Below, piece after piece: positions 1 through 8,070 of a DNA stretch of 64,000 nt. The notes beneath the pieces were generated by a model that was given only the letters and a program-made list of their open reading frames with translations, was not told the DNA's origin and searched no databases. Origin of the DNA: Alteromonas naphthalenivorans. Its GTDB lineage: Bacteria; Pseudomonadota; Gammaproteobacteria; Enterobacterales; Alteromonadaceae. The translations under genes were made by a program, and so were the position numbers. The first letter of the stretch is position 1; each line of letters starts with the position of its first letter. Where the stretch lies: contig NC_015554.1 in NCBI RefSeq assembly GCF_000213655.1, positions 4,908,149 through 4,972,148 of the forward strand, written 5' to 3'.

Positions 1-299
1 ACAAAGCAGATTTCCTCAAAAAGTTTGAACAAGCAAAGCTAACAGGTCATAAACAGAAAACGACCAAAGTGGTTGGCAGACTAGGCTATTTCGCCCGAGG
101 TGTGGTGTATTTGCTGGTGGGCAGTTTCTTTGTTATATCTGCGGTAAAAAACGACCCTTCTGAGGCGGGAGGGCTGCAACAAGCACTACAAACCCTTACC
201 CAGCAAGCGTTCGGGCTCTACATGTTAGCTGCCATGGGAGTCGGGTTTATCATGTTTGGTGTTTATTGCGGCTTTGAAGCCAGATATCGACGAACCTGA
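1..299 (+). CDS. DUF1206 family membrane protein, 3' end only
   Basis: The reading frame is open from the first base, so the gene begins outside the window; about 98 C-terminal residues are visible. A G-R-L-G-Y-x-A-R-G motif followed by a hydrophobic stretch is characteristic of DUF1206 proteins, which contain three such repeats, each with two membrane segments. Two membrane segments are visible here, so this is the last repeat. The function of the family is unknown; it is predicted to sit in the inner membrane. The gene converges on tusA. Assignment to the family is by pattern recognition and fairly secure; nothing can be said about the missing part. Confidence 0.7.
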   Translation, partial: KADFLKKFEQAKLTGHKQKTTKVVGRLGYFARGVVYLLVGSFFVISAVKNDPSEAGGLQQALQTLTQQAFGLYMLAAMGVGFIMFGVYCGFEARYRRT

Positions 300-324
300 G
301 TTGACTAACAGCGCTAAGAGCGCC

Positions 325-582
325 CTACACCCCTTTTTTGATCACATACTGATACGGCATTACATCGGTTTGTGATGCCACTAGGGTATGCTCCATAAAT
401 CGACAAAAGCTAGGCACATCTCGTGCCGTTGAAGGATCGTCTGCCGTTATCGACAAAGTCTGACCGTCTTCCAGCTTACGTATTTGCAAACGCACCATCA
501 TCACCGGCTCAGGGCAACGAAGCCCCAACGCATCTAAATGCGTTGTGGCTTCATCAAAGGCTTGTTGAAATTCAGTCGCCAT
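325..582 (-). CDS. tusA: TusA-type sulfurtransferase
   Basis: An 85-residue protein of the TusA/SirA family, small cytoplasmic sulfur carriers that pass persulfide sulfur from cysteine desulfurase to downstream acceptors such as the TusBCD relay for tRNA 2-thiouridine. The family signature C-P-E-P is at residues 23-26; Cys23 would be the persulfide-bearing residue. The length is normal. It starts two bases after the pyrE stop codon, so it is very likely co-transcribed with rph and pyrE, which is not the usual tusA context. TusA-like paralogues are common, so the exact sulfur pathway is less certain than the family. Confidence 0.85.
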   Translation of the reverse strand: MATEFQQAFDEATTHLDALGLRCPEPVMMVRLQIRKLEDGQTLSITADDPSTARDVPSFCRFMEHTLVASQTDVMPYQYVIKKGV

Positions 583-584
583 AC

Positions 585-1226
585 TTAAATACCATAGGTT
601 TCACGGTATGTATTTATCGCGTTGATTTCATTAGTCATGTTGTCTTGCTCAGTTAAGTAAGTCACCACATCAGCTAACGTGACAATAGCAATTACTGTAG
701 TACCAAAATCGCGCTCGACTTCTTGAATAGCAGATAATTTACCCTTACCGCGTTCTTGCCTGTCTAGCGCAATAAGCACACCGGATAAACTCGCGTTGTG
801 CTGCTCTATCAAGGACATAGACTCACGAATAGCCGTACCTGCGGTAATTACATCATCCACTAACATGATGCGACCTTCCAGCGGGCTACCTACTAAGTTG
901 CCCCCTTCACCGTGAGTTTTCGCCTCTTTGCGATTAAAGCAATAAGGTACATCACGATGATGACTATCGGCTAAGGCTACCGCTGTCGTTGTGGCAATAG
1001 GAATACCTTTATAGGCAGGGCCGAACAATACGTCGAATTCCACTCCAGCATCTACAAGTGCATCGGCATAAAAGCGCCCCAACTTGGCTAAGTCACCGCC
1101 AGAGTTAAATAACCCTGCGTTAAAAAAGTACGGGCTTACACGGCCAGACTTTAAGGTAAACTCACCAAATTTAAGTACACCACGTTCAATGGCAAATTCA
1201 ATAAAACTGCGCTGAAACGCTTTCAT
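585..1226 (-). CDS. pyrE: orotate phosphoribosyltransferase
   Basis: A 213-residue cytoplasmic enzyme that joins orotate to PRPP to give orotidine 5'-phosphate in pyrimidine synthesis. The PRPP-binding loop [12 protein letters not shown] is at residues 121-132. The flexible catalytic loop K-x-x-x-K-x-H-G-E-G-G begins near residue 99. The length matches the E. coli enzyme. It begins nine bases after the rph stop codon, preserving the rph-pyrE arrangement common in gammaproteobacteria, where pyrE expression is tied to translation of the upstream gene. No pyrE attenuator was identified in the short gap. Confidence 0.97.
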   Translation of the reverse strand: MKAFQRSFIEFAIERGVLKFGEFTLKSGRVSPYFFNAGLFNSGGDLAKLGRFYADALVDAGVEFDVLFGPAYKGIPIATTTAVALADSHHRDVPYCFNRKEAKTHGEGGNLVGSPLEGRIMLVDDVITAGTAIRESMSLIEQHNASLSGVLIALDRQERGKGKLSAIQEVERDFGTTVIAIVTLADVVTYLTEQDNMTNEINAINTYRETYGI

Positions 1227-1235
1227 GGTAACTCC

Positions 1236-1949
1236 TTACGCCAGTGCTGCTTTTTGAATATCGAACAATTCACGCAAACCATGCTTAGCAATAGTTAGCA
1301 TTTCATCAAGCTCTTCAAACGCAAACGGTTCGCCTTCTGCGGTACCTTGTACTTCAATAAGCTTACCGGTTTCTGTCATGACGATATTCATGTCTGTTTC
1401 GGCTACTGAATCTTCGGTGTACTCAAGGTCAGCAATAGGCGTACCTTTATAAATACCTACCGACAACGCCGCAATCATGTGCTTAAGAGGGTTGGCTTTC
1501 AAAATGCCTTTGCTACGCATATATGTTAACGCATCAACTAAAGCCACACAGGCACCCGTGATAGACGCAGTACGTGTACCGCCGTCAGCTTGAATAACAT
1601 CACAATCAAGCGTGATCGTGTTTTCGCCTAGTAGTTTCAAATCTACTGCAGCGCGAAGCGAGCGCGCGATAAGGCGTTGAATTTCTAGCGTACGGCCACC
1701 TTGTTTACCACGAGCAGCTTCACGACCACTACGAGTATGAGTAGCACGAGGAAGCATGCTGTATTCCGCCGTGATCCAACCTTTGCCCTGGCCTTTCATG
1801 AAACGAGGCACGCCTTCTTCAACCGTGGCGTTACACAACACTTTAGTGTTGCCGAACTCCACCAGCACTGAGCCTTCAGCGTGACATGTGTACTGACGAG
1901 TAATAGTAACTGGACGAATTTGATTGGCGGTTCTGCCGCTTGGACGCAT
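1236..1949 (-). CDS. rph: ribonuclease PH
   Basis: A 237-residue phosphorolytic 3'-5' exoribonuclease that trims tRNA 3' ends. The start is the ATG at 1949, reading M-R-P-S-G-R, because GGAG lies just upstream; a longer frame from GTG at 1961 would place that ribosome binding site inside the gene. The conserved phosphate-site motif G-G-T-R-T is at 123-127 and the catalytic acidic region D-C-D-V-I-Q-A-D is just before it. The length fits the E. coli protein and the C-terminus is intact, unlike the frameshifted copy in E. coli K-12. It leads the rph-pyrE-tusA set and is divergent from yicC. Confidence 0.96.
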   Translation of the reverse strand: MRPSGRTANQIRPVTITRQYTCHAEGSVLVEFGNTKVLCNATVEEGVPRFMKGQGKGWITAEYSMLPRATHTRSGREAARGKQGGRTLEIQRLIARSLRAAVDLKLLGENTITLDCDVIQADGGTRTASITGACVALVDALTYMRSKGILKANPLKHMIAALSVGIYKGTPIADLEYTEDSVAETDMNIVMTETGKLIEVQGTAEGEPFAFEELDEMLTIAKHGLRELFDIQKAALA

Positions 1950-2236
1950 AGAGTTCTCCACGAGATGAATGCTTATAAAAGAAATAATTCTGGCAAGTAA
2001 CGCACTTAATAATGGGTAAGTGTTCAGACAAGCCTAAGTTTGGGGCGTAAGTATAACGCACTAATAGCAGCTGTTAAAAACGAACTTTCGCCCTTTTAGC
2101 ATATCGAACTCTTATCAATGTAGGCTACTATAGTGAATACAAGAAAACCTGCCTGATGATAATGATGACACAATGCGCGACAGCGGGTTGTTTTTGCAGG
2201 CTTTCATTTGCAAAAAGTGCAATAAAAGGACTATTT
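1950..2236. promoter_or_regulatory. rph/yicC divergent intergenic region
   Basis: 287 bases between two divergent genes, so it must hold both promoters. I see AT-rich stretches but no -35/-10 pair I would defend. An AAAAGGA ribosome binding site for yicC lies at 2224-2230. Open frames within it look spurious. Confidence 0.5.
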
Positions 2237-3100
2237 ATGATTTACAGCATGACCGCATTCGCGCGGGTTGAAACGAAAAAAGAGTGGGGCTCCGCCGTAT
2301 GGGAAATACGTTCTGTTAACCAGCGTTTTCTAGAAACTTATTTCCGCTTACCCGAGCAATTCCGCTCTTTAGAGCCAGTACTTCGCGAACGTTTTAGAAA
2401 AAAACTGGCCCGCGGGAAAGTAGAGTGCGCGTTACGTTTCACCGCCAACGATGCTGCTGTAACCACACTTAGCCTTAACGAAGCGTTGGCTAAACAAGTA
2501 CTTCAAGCCGCCGACTGGGTACAAGCTCATGGACAATCTACCGGTGTAAACCCGCTAGACGTATTGCGCTGGCCTGGTGTGATTGCTGCCGAAGAAGCCG
2601 ACATGGATACCATTCATGGCGATGTTATGGCTGCGTTCGACCAAGCACTTAACGATTTTATAAGCGCACGTGCCACCGAAGGCGAAGCGTTGAAAGGCAT
2701 GATTACTCAGCGCTTAGACGCCATTGAAATAGAAGCCGAGAAAGTCACCGCCCGTATGCCTGAAATTATGGTGTGGCAGCGCGAAAAAGTACAAGCTCGC
2801 TTCGAAGAAGCAAAAATTGAGCTAGACGCAGGCCGCTTCGAACAAGAAATGATTATGCTTGCGCAAAAAGTGGATGTTGCCGAAGAGTTAGACCGATTAA
2901 ACGCTCATGTAATAGAAACCCGCAACATTCTTAAAAAGGGCGGGGCAGTTGGCCGCCGTTTAGATTTTATGATGCAGGAATTTAACCGCGAGTCGAACAC
3001 GCTTGGTTCAAAATCAATTAATACTGATATCACCCAATCGGCGGTTGAACTTAAGGTGCTGATTGAGCAGATGCGTGAGCAGATTCAAAACATCGAATAG
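2237..3100 (+). CDS. yicC: YicC family endoribonuclease
   Basis: A 287-residue cytoplasmic protein of the YicC/YloC family, recently described as endoribonucleases. The frame is open further upstream, but the start M-I-Y-S-M-T-A at 2237 matches the family N-terminus and has AAAAGGA a few bases upstream. The C-terminus Q-M-R-E-Q-I-Q-N-I-E is the family ending. The last codons lie inside the island attachment site: a second copy of the 3' end sits at 26425-26448 and encodes the same seven residues with different third-codon bases. The present 3' end was therefore probably supplied by the inserted island, leaving the protein intact. Confidence 0.93.
   Translation: MIYSMTAFARVETKKEWGSAVWEIRSVNQRFLETYFRLPEQFRSLEPVLRERFRKKLARGKVECALRFTANDAAVTTLSLNEALAKQVLQAADWVQAHGQSTGVNPLDVLRWPGVIAAEEADMDTIHGDVMAAFDQALNDFISARATEGEALKGMITQRLDAIEIEAEKVTARMPEIMVWQREKVQARFEEAKIELDAGRFEQEMIMLAQKVDVAEELDRLNAHVIETRNILKKGGAVGRRLDFMMQEFNRESNTLGSKSINTDITQSAVELKVLIEQMREQIQNIE
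3077..3100 (+). repeat. left attachment site within yicC
   Basis: Last 24 bases of yicC, matched at 26425-26448. The longest exactly shared block is GAGCAGAT, extended to TGAGCAGAT by the preceding T; all five differences fall at third codon positions. Crossover probably lies in or next to this block. Confidence 0.8.
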
Positions 3101-3129
3101 TTTTTTTACCCGTCCAAGAATGTCTTAGA

Positions 3130-3166
3130 AGCCCTGTTATTTGCTTGTAAATACAGGGCTTTTTTA
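3130..3166 (+). terminator. rho-independent terminator after yicC
   Basis: AGCCCTGT (3130-3137) pairs with ACAGGGCT (3153-3160) over a 15-base loop, followed by a T-rich tract. It lies inside the island, so transcription of yicC now ends at an element-borne terminator, while the presumed original one is at 26487-26514. Confidence 0.85.
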
Positions 3167-3218
3167 TTTTCCCCGTCCAAATCGGTTTGCAGATGTCCGT
3201 TACCAGCTGCTGTTTAAG

Positions 3219-3414
3219 TGGTGGGCAAAATGGTGGGCAAGACCTGTTTTTTTGACTCAATAAGCAAAAAGTCAAGGTATCTGGTGAGCAGATTTTTACA
3301 TCTATCTCACCACCGCCTTATGCCATCCCCACTTATCGTGCTGCTTGCAGATTGTTCAATCACTCAACTATCGAACCAATCGATAAACAAACAGTGGTGG
3401 GCAATGGTGAGCAA
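3219..3414 (+). repeat. putative integrase arm-site repeats, left end
   Basis: Five copies of TGGTGRGCA occur: two at 3219-3240 (three bases apart), one at 3282-3290 and two at 3395-3414. A matching doublet lies at the right end (26334-26355; 19 of 22 bases identical to the left doublet). Their clustering next to the integrase and near both ends suggests integrase or excisionase binding. The rest of 3101-3451 shows no gene; a 67-residue frame there merely translates the repeats. Confidence 0.65.
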
Positions 3415-3451
3415 ATTTTAACGATTTCTTAGGAATATAGAGTAACAAACG

Positions 3452-4708
3452 ATGGCAAAACTAACCGCAACTCAGGTGCAATCTTATGCTCGCACCGCAG
3501 CAGCAAACAAAAAATACAGTGATGGTAATGGCCTATATTTTTGCGTAAGAAAATCTGGCATGCCGTATTGGATGCTAAGGTATACCAGCCTAAACGGACG
3601 ACGAGAAGCCACGCTCGGTCAATATCCAAGCATGACCTTAGCAGAGGCTCGACTTGAATCGTCTAAAATGCAGCTACAACTTCAGCAAGGTGAAGATCCA
3701 TTAGCAATTCGCGCTATTGAAACCATCCCAGAGATCCAAAATATCAGCCAGCTGTTTCAAGACTGGTATGCCAAAGACTTAAGTCGCCGATTAAAGCACC
3801 CGAATATACCCAAACGTGTTTTTACCAAAGAAATTGCACCCGTGATTGGTCAACTCCCTATCCAAGCAGTGCGGCCAACACATGTGCGCGAAGTATTAGA
3901 GCGCATTCGAGAAAGTAACCGCCCTACCATCGCCAACGATACCTTGATGTACATGAAGCAGCTGTTTCGACATGCGATAAAGCTCGACTTAACGCTGAAC
4001 AACCCCGCCGCAGCATTTACCGTGGACGATGCCGGTGGTGTGGAGTCCAGTAAAGACAGGATGCTCAGCAAAGAGGAAATTCACTACGCCTTTAGCGTGT
4101 TTCATACCCATATCAATAGCTTTGGCCGCGACAACTACCTCGCTTGCTGCCTGTTTTTGGTATTGGGCGTGCGCAAAAGCGAACTGTGCGAAGCCATGTG
4201 GCGTGAAATGGATTTAACCACGGGCGTATGGGACCTACCCAAGGAACGAAGTAAAACTGGCGTGCCAATCAGCATTCCCTTACCACGCCAAGCCATTGCC
4301 TGGTTTAACGAGTTGCAAATCCGCGCTTGTGGCTCACCTTATGTTTTCCCAGCCAGACGAGCAAGCCATCGTCCACATATGGGGCCAGATACGCTAAACC
4401 GCGCCATTTCTAAACTCTTTGGTCGCGAGCCTGGGCGCAAAAAACAGCCACCGAATAAAACGGGCAAGCTTGAACACTTCACCGTACACGATCTGCGCCG
4501 CACCTTTCGCAGCCTTGCCGCCTCTTTGGGCATTGCAGGCAATGTGGCCGAACGCTGTCTTAACCATAAGCTAAAAGGCGTTGAGGGTATCTACGACCGC
4601 CACGATTACTTTGAAGAGCGCCGTATTGCCCATCAAACCGTGGCTGATGTGATCGAACCACTGGTGAACTTTGAGCCCGCTTCACAACACAAAATAGGAG
4701 GGCGTTAA
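3452..4708 (+). CDS. int: P4-type tyrosine site-specific integrase
   Basis: A 418-residue integrase that would insert and excise the island at the 3' end of yicC. The N-terminal ~90 residues form the DUF4102-like arm-binding domain (Y-S-D-G-N-G-L near 22-28). A central SAM-like domain covers about 95-190 and the catalytic domain about 200-400. Catalytic residues visible: Arg241 (G-V-R-K-S-E-L), His346-x-x-Arg349 (H-D-L-R-R), His372 and the probable nucleophile Tyr381 (G-I-Y-D-R). The length is normal and no frame damage is seen. It lies immediately inside the left attachment site, and the following small membrane protein begins almost at once, suggesting shared transcription. Confidence 0.95.
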   Translation: MAKLTATQVQSYARTAAANKKYSDGNGLYFCVRKSGMPYWMLRYTSLNGRREATLGQYPSMTLAEARLESSKMQLQLQQGEDPLAIRAIETIPEIQNISQLFQDWYAKDLSRRLKHPNIPKRVFTKEIAPVIGQLPIQAVRPTHVREVLERIRESNRPTIANDTLMYMKQLFRHAIKLDLTLNNPAAAFTVDDAGGVESSKDRMLSKEEIHYAFSVFHTHINSFGRDNYLACCLFLVLGVRKSELCEAMWREMDLTTGVWDLPKERSKTGVPISIPLPRQAIAWFNELQIRACGSPYVFPARRASHRPHMGPDTLNRAISKLFGREPGRKKQPPNKTGKLEHFTVHDLRRTFRSLAASLGIAGNVAERCLNHKLKGVEGIYDRHDYFEERRIAHQTVADVIEPLVNFEPASQHKIGGR

Positions 4709-4709
4709 C

Positions 4710-5048
4710 ATGCAATTTATGATGCGACTCGCCCCCATTACCTTTCCAATAGCCATGCTGGCAGGCCTTGGTTGGTGTATTGGCATTGCCTTACTCGAAC
4801 AATCTCATGGCGTAGGCTACGCACTTACCCGGCATTGCCTGATGGTATTCGTGGTACTCGCTCCTTGGCTGACGTTAAAACTCACGTTCTACGTGATTGT
4901 CAGCCTAGGACGTAAACTAGGACTCATCCCGCCTGCACGCCCAACGTACAGCTTGGGTTATGAAGAATCACTCTATTGGTTCAGAGTATTGGCCTTCTTC
5001 GATGGCAAACGCAGCCGCATGCCGAAAAGGCCCATCAGGCGAAACTAA
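4710..5048 (+). CDS. small membrane protein of unknown function
   Basis: A 112-residue protein starting one base after the integrase stop codon, so probably translated from the same message. Two hydrophobic stretches (about residues 8-28 and 42-66) suggest two membrane segments, followed by a basic C-terminal tail ending R-P-I-R-R-N. I recognise no family. Position directly after int could mean a role in island maintenance, but that is inference only. Confidence 0.6.
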   Translation: MQFMMRLAPITFPIAMLAGLGWCIGIALLEQSHGVGYALTRHCLMVFVVLAPWLTLKLTFYVIVSLGRKLGLIPPARPTYSLGYEESLYWFRVLAFFDGKRSRMPKRPIRRN

Positions 5049-5144
5049 CAAGCCCTAATTTGCTTACTTACTGTGGGCATTTGGGACAGTGGGGCAACAC
5101 TTGATACCGCAAGCTTTAGAAGGTGAATAAGAGGGATTTGAACC

Positions 5145-5195
5145 GCCCCAAGGAATGGGGCAATCGGGGATGCGGTAACAACTCCTAACCGCATC
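5145..5195. other. two hairpins upstream of higB
   Basis: GCCCCA (5145-5150) pairs with TGGGGC (5156-5161), and GATGCGGT (5169-5176) pairs with ACCGCATC (5188-5195) over 11 bases. Neither is followed by a T tract, so these are not convincing terminators. They lie between the small membrane gene and higB; function unknown. Confidence 0.45.
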
Positions 5196-5215
5196 AAGAA
5201 TACCAAACTTGCAAA

Positions 5216-5232
5216 AGTCCCAATATGGGACT
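5216..5232. promoter_or_regulatory. palindromic operator candidate for higBA
   Basis: AGTCCCA-ATA-TGGGACT has perfect seven-base arms and ends 11 bases before the higB start. HigA-type antitoxins bind palindromes at their own promoter, so this is the likely autoregulatory site (inference). Confidence 0.6.
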
Positions 5233-5243
5233 AACATCTATTT

Positions 5244-5546
5244 ATGAGAATTATCGCACTATCAACCTTAAAAACATTTTGGGAAGACAGCCCAGAATAC
5301 ATTGACGCGAAAGAGCCAACGTTAGCGTGGTATAGGCATGCATTAAACGCTGATTGGGGATCACCGTCGGATGTGAAACAGGACTTTAGAAATGCCAGCA
5401 TCCTCAAAGATGGGCGTGTCGTGTTTAACATTGCCGGTAATAAATACCGATTAGTCGTTTGGATCAATTATGCCTACAAGGTGGTTTACATACGGTTTAT
5501 CGGCAGTCATGCACAATACGATAAAATTGATGTGCAAACGATTTAA
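5244..5546 (+). CDS. higB: HigB-type mRNA interferase toxin
   Basis: A 100-residue protein matching the HigB toxin family (the RelE-like branch typified by E. coli HigB, YgjN), ribosome-dependent mRNA cleaving toxins. Family features seen: an N-terminal M-R-I-I-A-x-S-T-L, a middle Y-x-H-A-L-N-A-D-W followed by K-Q-D-F, and a C-terminal basic/aromatic stretch with Y-I-R-F-I-G-S-H-A-x-Y-D-K-I. It precedes its antitoxin, the usual order for HigBA, with 31 bases between stop and start. Frame and length are complete, so it is probably functional. Likely repressed by HigA at the palindrome just upstream. Confidence 0.88.
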   Translation: MRIIALSTLKTFWEDSPEYIDAKEPTLAWYRHALNADWGSPSDVKQDFRNASILKDGRVVFNIAGNKYRLVVWINYAYKVVYIRFIGSHAQYDKIDVQTI

Positions 5547-5577
5547 AGCCAAGAGGTAGTAACAAGAGGTAAATATA

Positions 5578-5949
5578 ATGGACATTAGACCTATTAAAAC
5601 AGATGCCGACTACCGCGCGGCATTAAACGACATCGAAAACCTAATGATGGCGGAGCCAGATACCATTGAAGGCGAAAAGCTGGACATTTTGGTTACGTTA
5701 GTCGAGGCCTACGAAGCAAAGCATTTTCCAATGGATTTGCCAGACCCTGTTGAGGCAATAAAGTTTGAGATGGAGCGCAAAGGCTTAACGGTTAAAGATC
5801 TTGAACCCATGATAGGTAAAAGCAATCGTGTTTATGAAATCCTAAACCATAAGCGATCACTCACGCTAAAAATGATTTGGAAACTTCATGAAGGGTTAGG
5901 TATTCCAGCAGAGTCACTGATCAAGCCACCGCAAGTTCGCGCTTCATAG
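5578..5949 (+). CDS. higA: HigA-type antitoxin
   Basis: A 123-residue protein with an N-terminal part that would bind the toxin and a C-terminal helix-turn-helix (about residues 58-115, with V-K-D-L-E-P-M-I-G-K and L-N-H-K-R-S-L-T-L). It follows higB closely, giving the standard toxin-first operon. HigA neutralises HigB and represses the operon promoter. The pair most likely stabilises the island or acts as an anti-phage element; which of these cannot be read from sequence. Confidence 0.88.
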   Translation: MDIRPIKTDADYRAALNDIENLMMAEPDTIEGEKLDILVTLVEAYEAKHFPMDLPDPVEAIKFEMERKGLTVKDLEPMIGKSNRVYEILNHKRSLTLKMIWKLHEGLGIPAESLIKPPQVRAS

Positions 5950-5974
5950 CGCTGCGAATCAAAATTAGTTTGTT

Positions 5975-6555
5975 ATGAATGACGCTCGCTACCCAAACAT
6001 TTCTGCTATTGATAACAGGCTAGCTGAGCTTGAAAACGAAAAGCAGCAGCTTCTCGCATTAAGAGAGGCTTTGCGTAGCGCTCAAAACGAGCGTTCACCC
6101 GTTAGTCCTTACAGAGCGCAGAGTACATACACTCACGACTTACCGAGATGGGTATAAGCACTGTCGTACTCAAAGGCGCCATGAAAGCTGCCGAACGCAA
6201 GAATGCTGTCAATCATCTGCAATCGGCTCAAGTCGTCGTCGCAACAGGAAAATATGTAGGCGAAGGATTTGACCTACCAAGACTGGATACGTTGTTTTTG
6301 GCTATGCCAATCGCATGGAAAGGTACATTGGCTCAATATGCCGGTCGTATTCATCGTGAATCGGAAGGCAAAACACAAGTCACCATTCACGACTATGTGG
6401 ACTTCGCTCTCCCTATGCTGCAACGCATGTTTAAAAAACGCGAGAAAAGTTACAAGGCTATGGGGTACGCCCTCGAGTACTTTGAGGGTAACAGTGACAA
6501 GCAACCTTCACTCAAGTTGGAAGACACCTCTCCATCAAATCCCAAGTTAAATTAG
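5975..6555 (+). pseudogene. decayed DEAD/DEAH helicase gene with internal deletion
   Basis: Two remnants in different frames meet near 6148-6157. The first 60 residues (from 5975) are a charged coiled-coil start rich in E, K, Q and L. The second (6148-6555) encodes the end of a superfamily 2 helicase: V-A-T-G-K-Y-x-G-E-G-F-D, L-D-T-L-F-L-A-M-P and the motif VI-like Q-Y-A-G-R-I-H-R. Full-length relatives are many hundreds of residues long, with Walker A and DEAD boxes that are missing here. The best reading is a large internal deletion with loss of frame. The N-terminal piece resembles helicases of TOTE-type conflict systems, but that sub-assignment is only inference. Confidence 0.65.
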
Positions 6556-7012
6556 CAAGCCGCTCTTCGTTCAACACTTCCCCATGCCTTTCCCCCCATA
6601 CGCCAAAACCACTATCCGTTTGGCTTTTGGATCGAAACGCCAAACAGGGAAATTAGCCCATTTACTGTTTGGCTTCTCGATTGAAATCCAACGCTGGTAG
6701 GCCTTGCCATTACTGGATCAAAGCAAGGTTTGGTACTTTTTGTACCCTAAACCAACCTCGGCATCAAAGTACAAACCGTTTGATTTTTTAAACCCAGAAT
6801 GCAAACGATCGTTTGGCGTCTCGATTTTTTTGCACTTGGCGAACACAGCCAAACAGCACCGTATTGGACTATGTATATCAAACAGTTAGCCGCGCACAGG
6901 TCATCATAAAAAGCCGATTTGACTGGTTAGTTTGATGGCTATTTCTTTCATCTAATTCACCAACGCGTCTGCACCCGACCACTGAAAATAGACGGCATGA
7001 CGAACCAACAAG
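6556..7012. repeat. non-coding stretch with GTTTGGC imperfect palindromes
   Basis: 457 bases without a credible gene. GTTTGGCTTTTGGATCGAAACGCCAAAC is not written in full here: GTTTGGC at about 6618 pairs with GCCAAAC about 14 bases later. Related units beginning GTTTGGC(T/G)T(T/C)T(C/G)GAT occur near 6666 and 6811, and a GGTTTGG...CTAAACC inverted repeat near 6726-6750. They look like degenerate members of one repeat family. A remnant frame ending at 7021 overlaps the next start. Confidence 0.5.
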
Positions 7013-7693
7013 GTGAAAAGTGACGTGTTATGGGCAAGTGGTAACGATTGGGATAGAGAATGGATACAGCGGGTGGTCGCTTTACTGGTTGGGCATGGCG
7101 CGTTTACTCTCTACCCGGCACTAAGCCAGTGCGAGAATGCAGCCGAACGCTTAACCCGCTGGCTGACCTATCAGTTACCACGCGTTAAACAAGTGACCCC
7201 AGGCTGCCCCATTCACCAATGGCTAAATAGCATTGGCGCACAAGTGATCGTAGAAAAATGGCAGAGCCCCGAGCAATGGCCAAACCTGTATTGGCTACCT
7301 TTACCTGAGGTTGATGGCCACGCGCAAGGCGGGTTAGTTGTGTTACCAGCGCATTTGTTACCGACATCCAACACATTACAACTTAATACTCCCGCCAACG
7401 CCCGTATCTTTTGGTGCATTACGCCTTTATCTAAAACAGGAAAGCGCGCTACCTTACACCCCAAACAGCAAAACTGCGCCTTTTGCCTGCCCAGTTCGCC
7501 GGAGCAAATGGGCAAATCATGCACGGGGTTATTACTGAGAGGTTTGAGAAAAGAAAGCCAAAAACGAAACAGCAACGTGATCAGCCATCAGATAAACCTA
7601 GCACTGCTGCACCACCTTTGTGGGCCGGAGAATGATGTGTGGATTACGAGCAAATGCTTTGGTAACGAGAACGAAACTCAACAACAAGGCTAA
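7013..7693 (+). CDS. hypothetical protein (226 residues)
   Basis: An open frame of 226 codons starting at GTG, with AAGG just upstream. I recognise no family. The protein is tryptophan-rich, has a C-x-x-C pair near residue 160 (N-C-A-F-C) and no membrane segment or signal peptide. It lies alone between two repeat-rich non-coding stretches in the island. A short upstream frame (M-T-N-Q-Q-G-E-K) overlaps its start by nine bases, as if an upstream gene had been lost. It could be a real island gene or a degraded one. Confidence 0.45.
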   Translation: MKSDVLWASGNDWDREWIQRVVALLVGHGAFTLYPALSQCENAAERLTRWLTYQLPRVKQVTPGCPIHQWLNSIGAQVIVEKWQSPEQWPNLYWLPLPEVDGHAQGGLVVLPAHLLPTSNTLQLNTPANARIFWCITPLSKTGKRATLHPKQQNCAFCLPSSPEQMGKSCTGLLLRGLRKESQKRNSNVISHQINLALLHHLCGPENDVWITSKCFGNENETQQQG

Positions 7694-8070
7694 ATAACTT
7701 GATATTTGTTATGAAGAAAACCACAATTTGACACAAGCACTTTAAAGCTGGTTGAGCCTTTACCTAGTGTTTTGGCTCGTGGCTGCGCCTCAGTCGCCGT
7801 TAAGACTGGGGCTTATCTCTTAACCCCAGAAACGAGTAACCCCTCACAGGGCGCTGATCTAACGGGTAGCGGGAGGGGTATTGTTGGTGCGATTTTAATA
7901 TTAACAATGCAAAATGGCCATCCATTCGTACCATCTCGTGATGATCCACGAAATGGTTAGTAATCTTTAGCTGCTTGATTATATGGCCATTAGTAATTAA
8001 CTATTTTTTCCTGAAATTACCTGGTACCGACATAAATGTCGGTACCATCCTCTATAATAAGAACGACTTT
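7694..8070. other. hairpin-rich non-coding region
   Basis: 377 bases with no convincing gene. Structures: a short GGGG/CCCC hairpin near 7808-7829; an 11-bp stem with one mismatch at 7930-7957 (six-base loop); a perfect inverted repeat GGTACCGACAT-AA-ATGTCGGTACC at 8023-8046; and the direct repeat ATGGCCAT at about 7914 and 7982. A 62-codon frame at 7772-7960 crosses two of these structures and is probably not a gene. Candidate roles are a transfer origin or a regulatory RNA; neither is shown. Confidence 0.45.

Noticed and set aside
300..324. Terminator between the DUF1206 gene and tusA
   Set aside because: GCGCT-AAG-AGCGC at 311-323 is a weak short stem without an adjacent T tract.
3218..3421. 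67-codon frame before the integrase
   Set aside because: Its beginning simply translates the arm-site repeats (MVGKMVGK) and it lacks a ribosome binding site.
6600..6870. Integron attC sites
   Set aside because: The GTTTGGC core does not fit the GTTRRRY/RYYYAAC rule and there is no integron integrase.
7772..7960. 62-codon frame in the hairpin region
   Set aside because: It overlaps two strong inverted repeats and has no clear ribosome binding site; better explained as structured non-coding DNA, though conservation could change this.
8023..8046. Perfect inverted repeat as a hamB terminator
   Set aside because: No T tract follows on the minus strand and the two-base loop is too small for a usual terminator.
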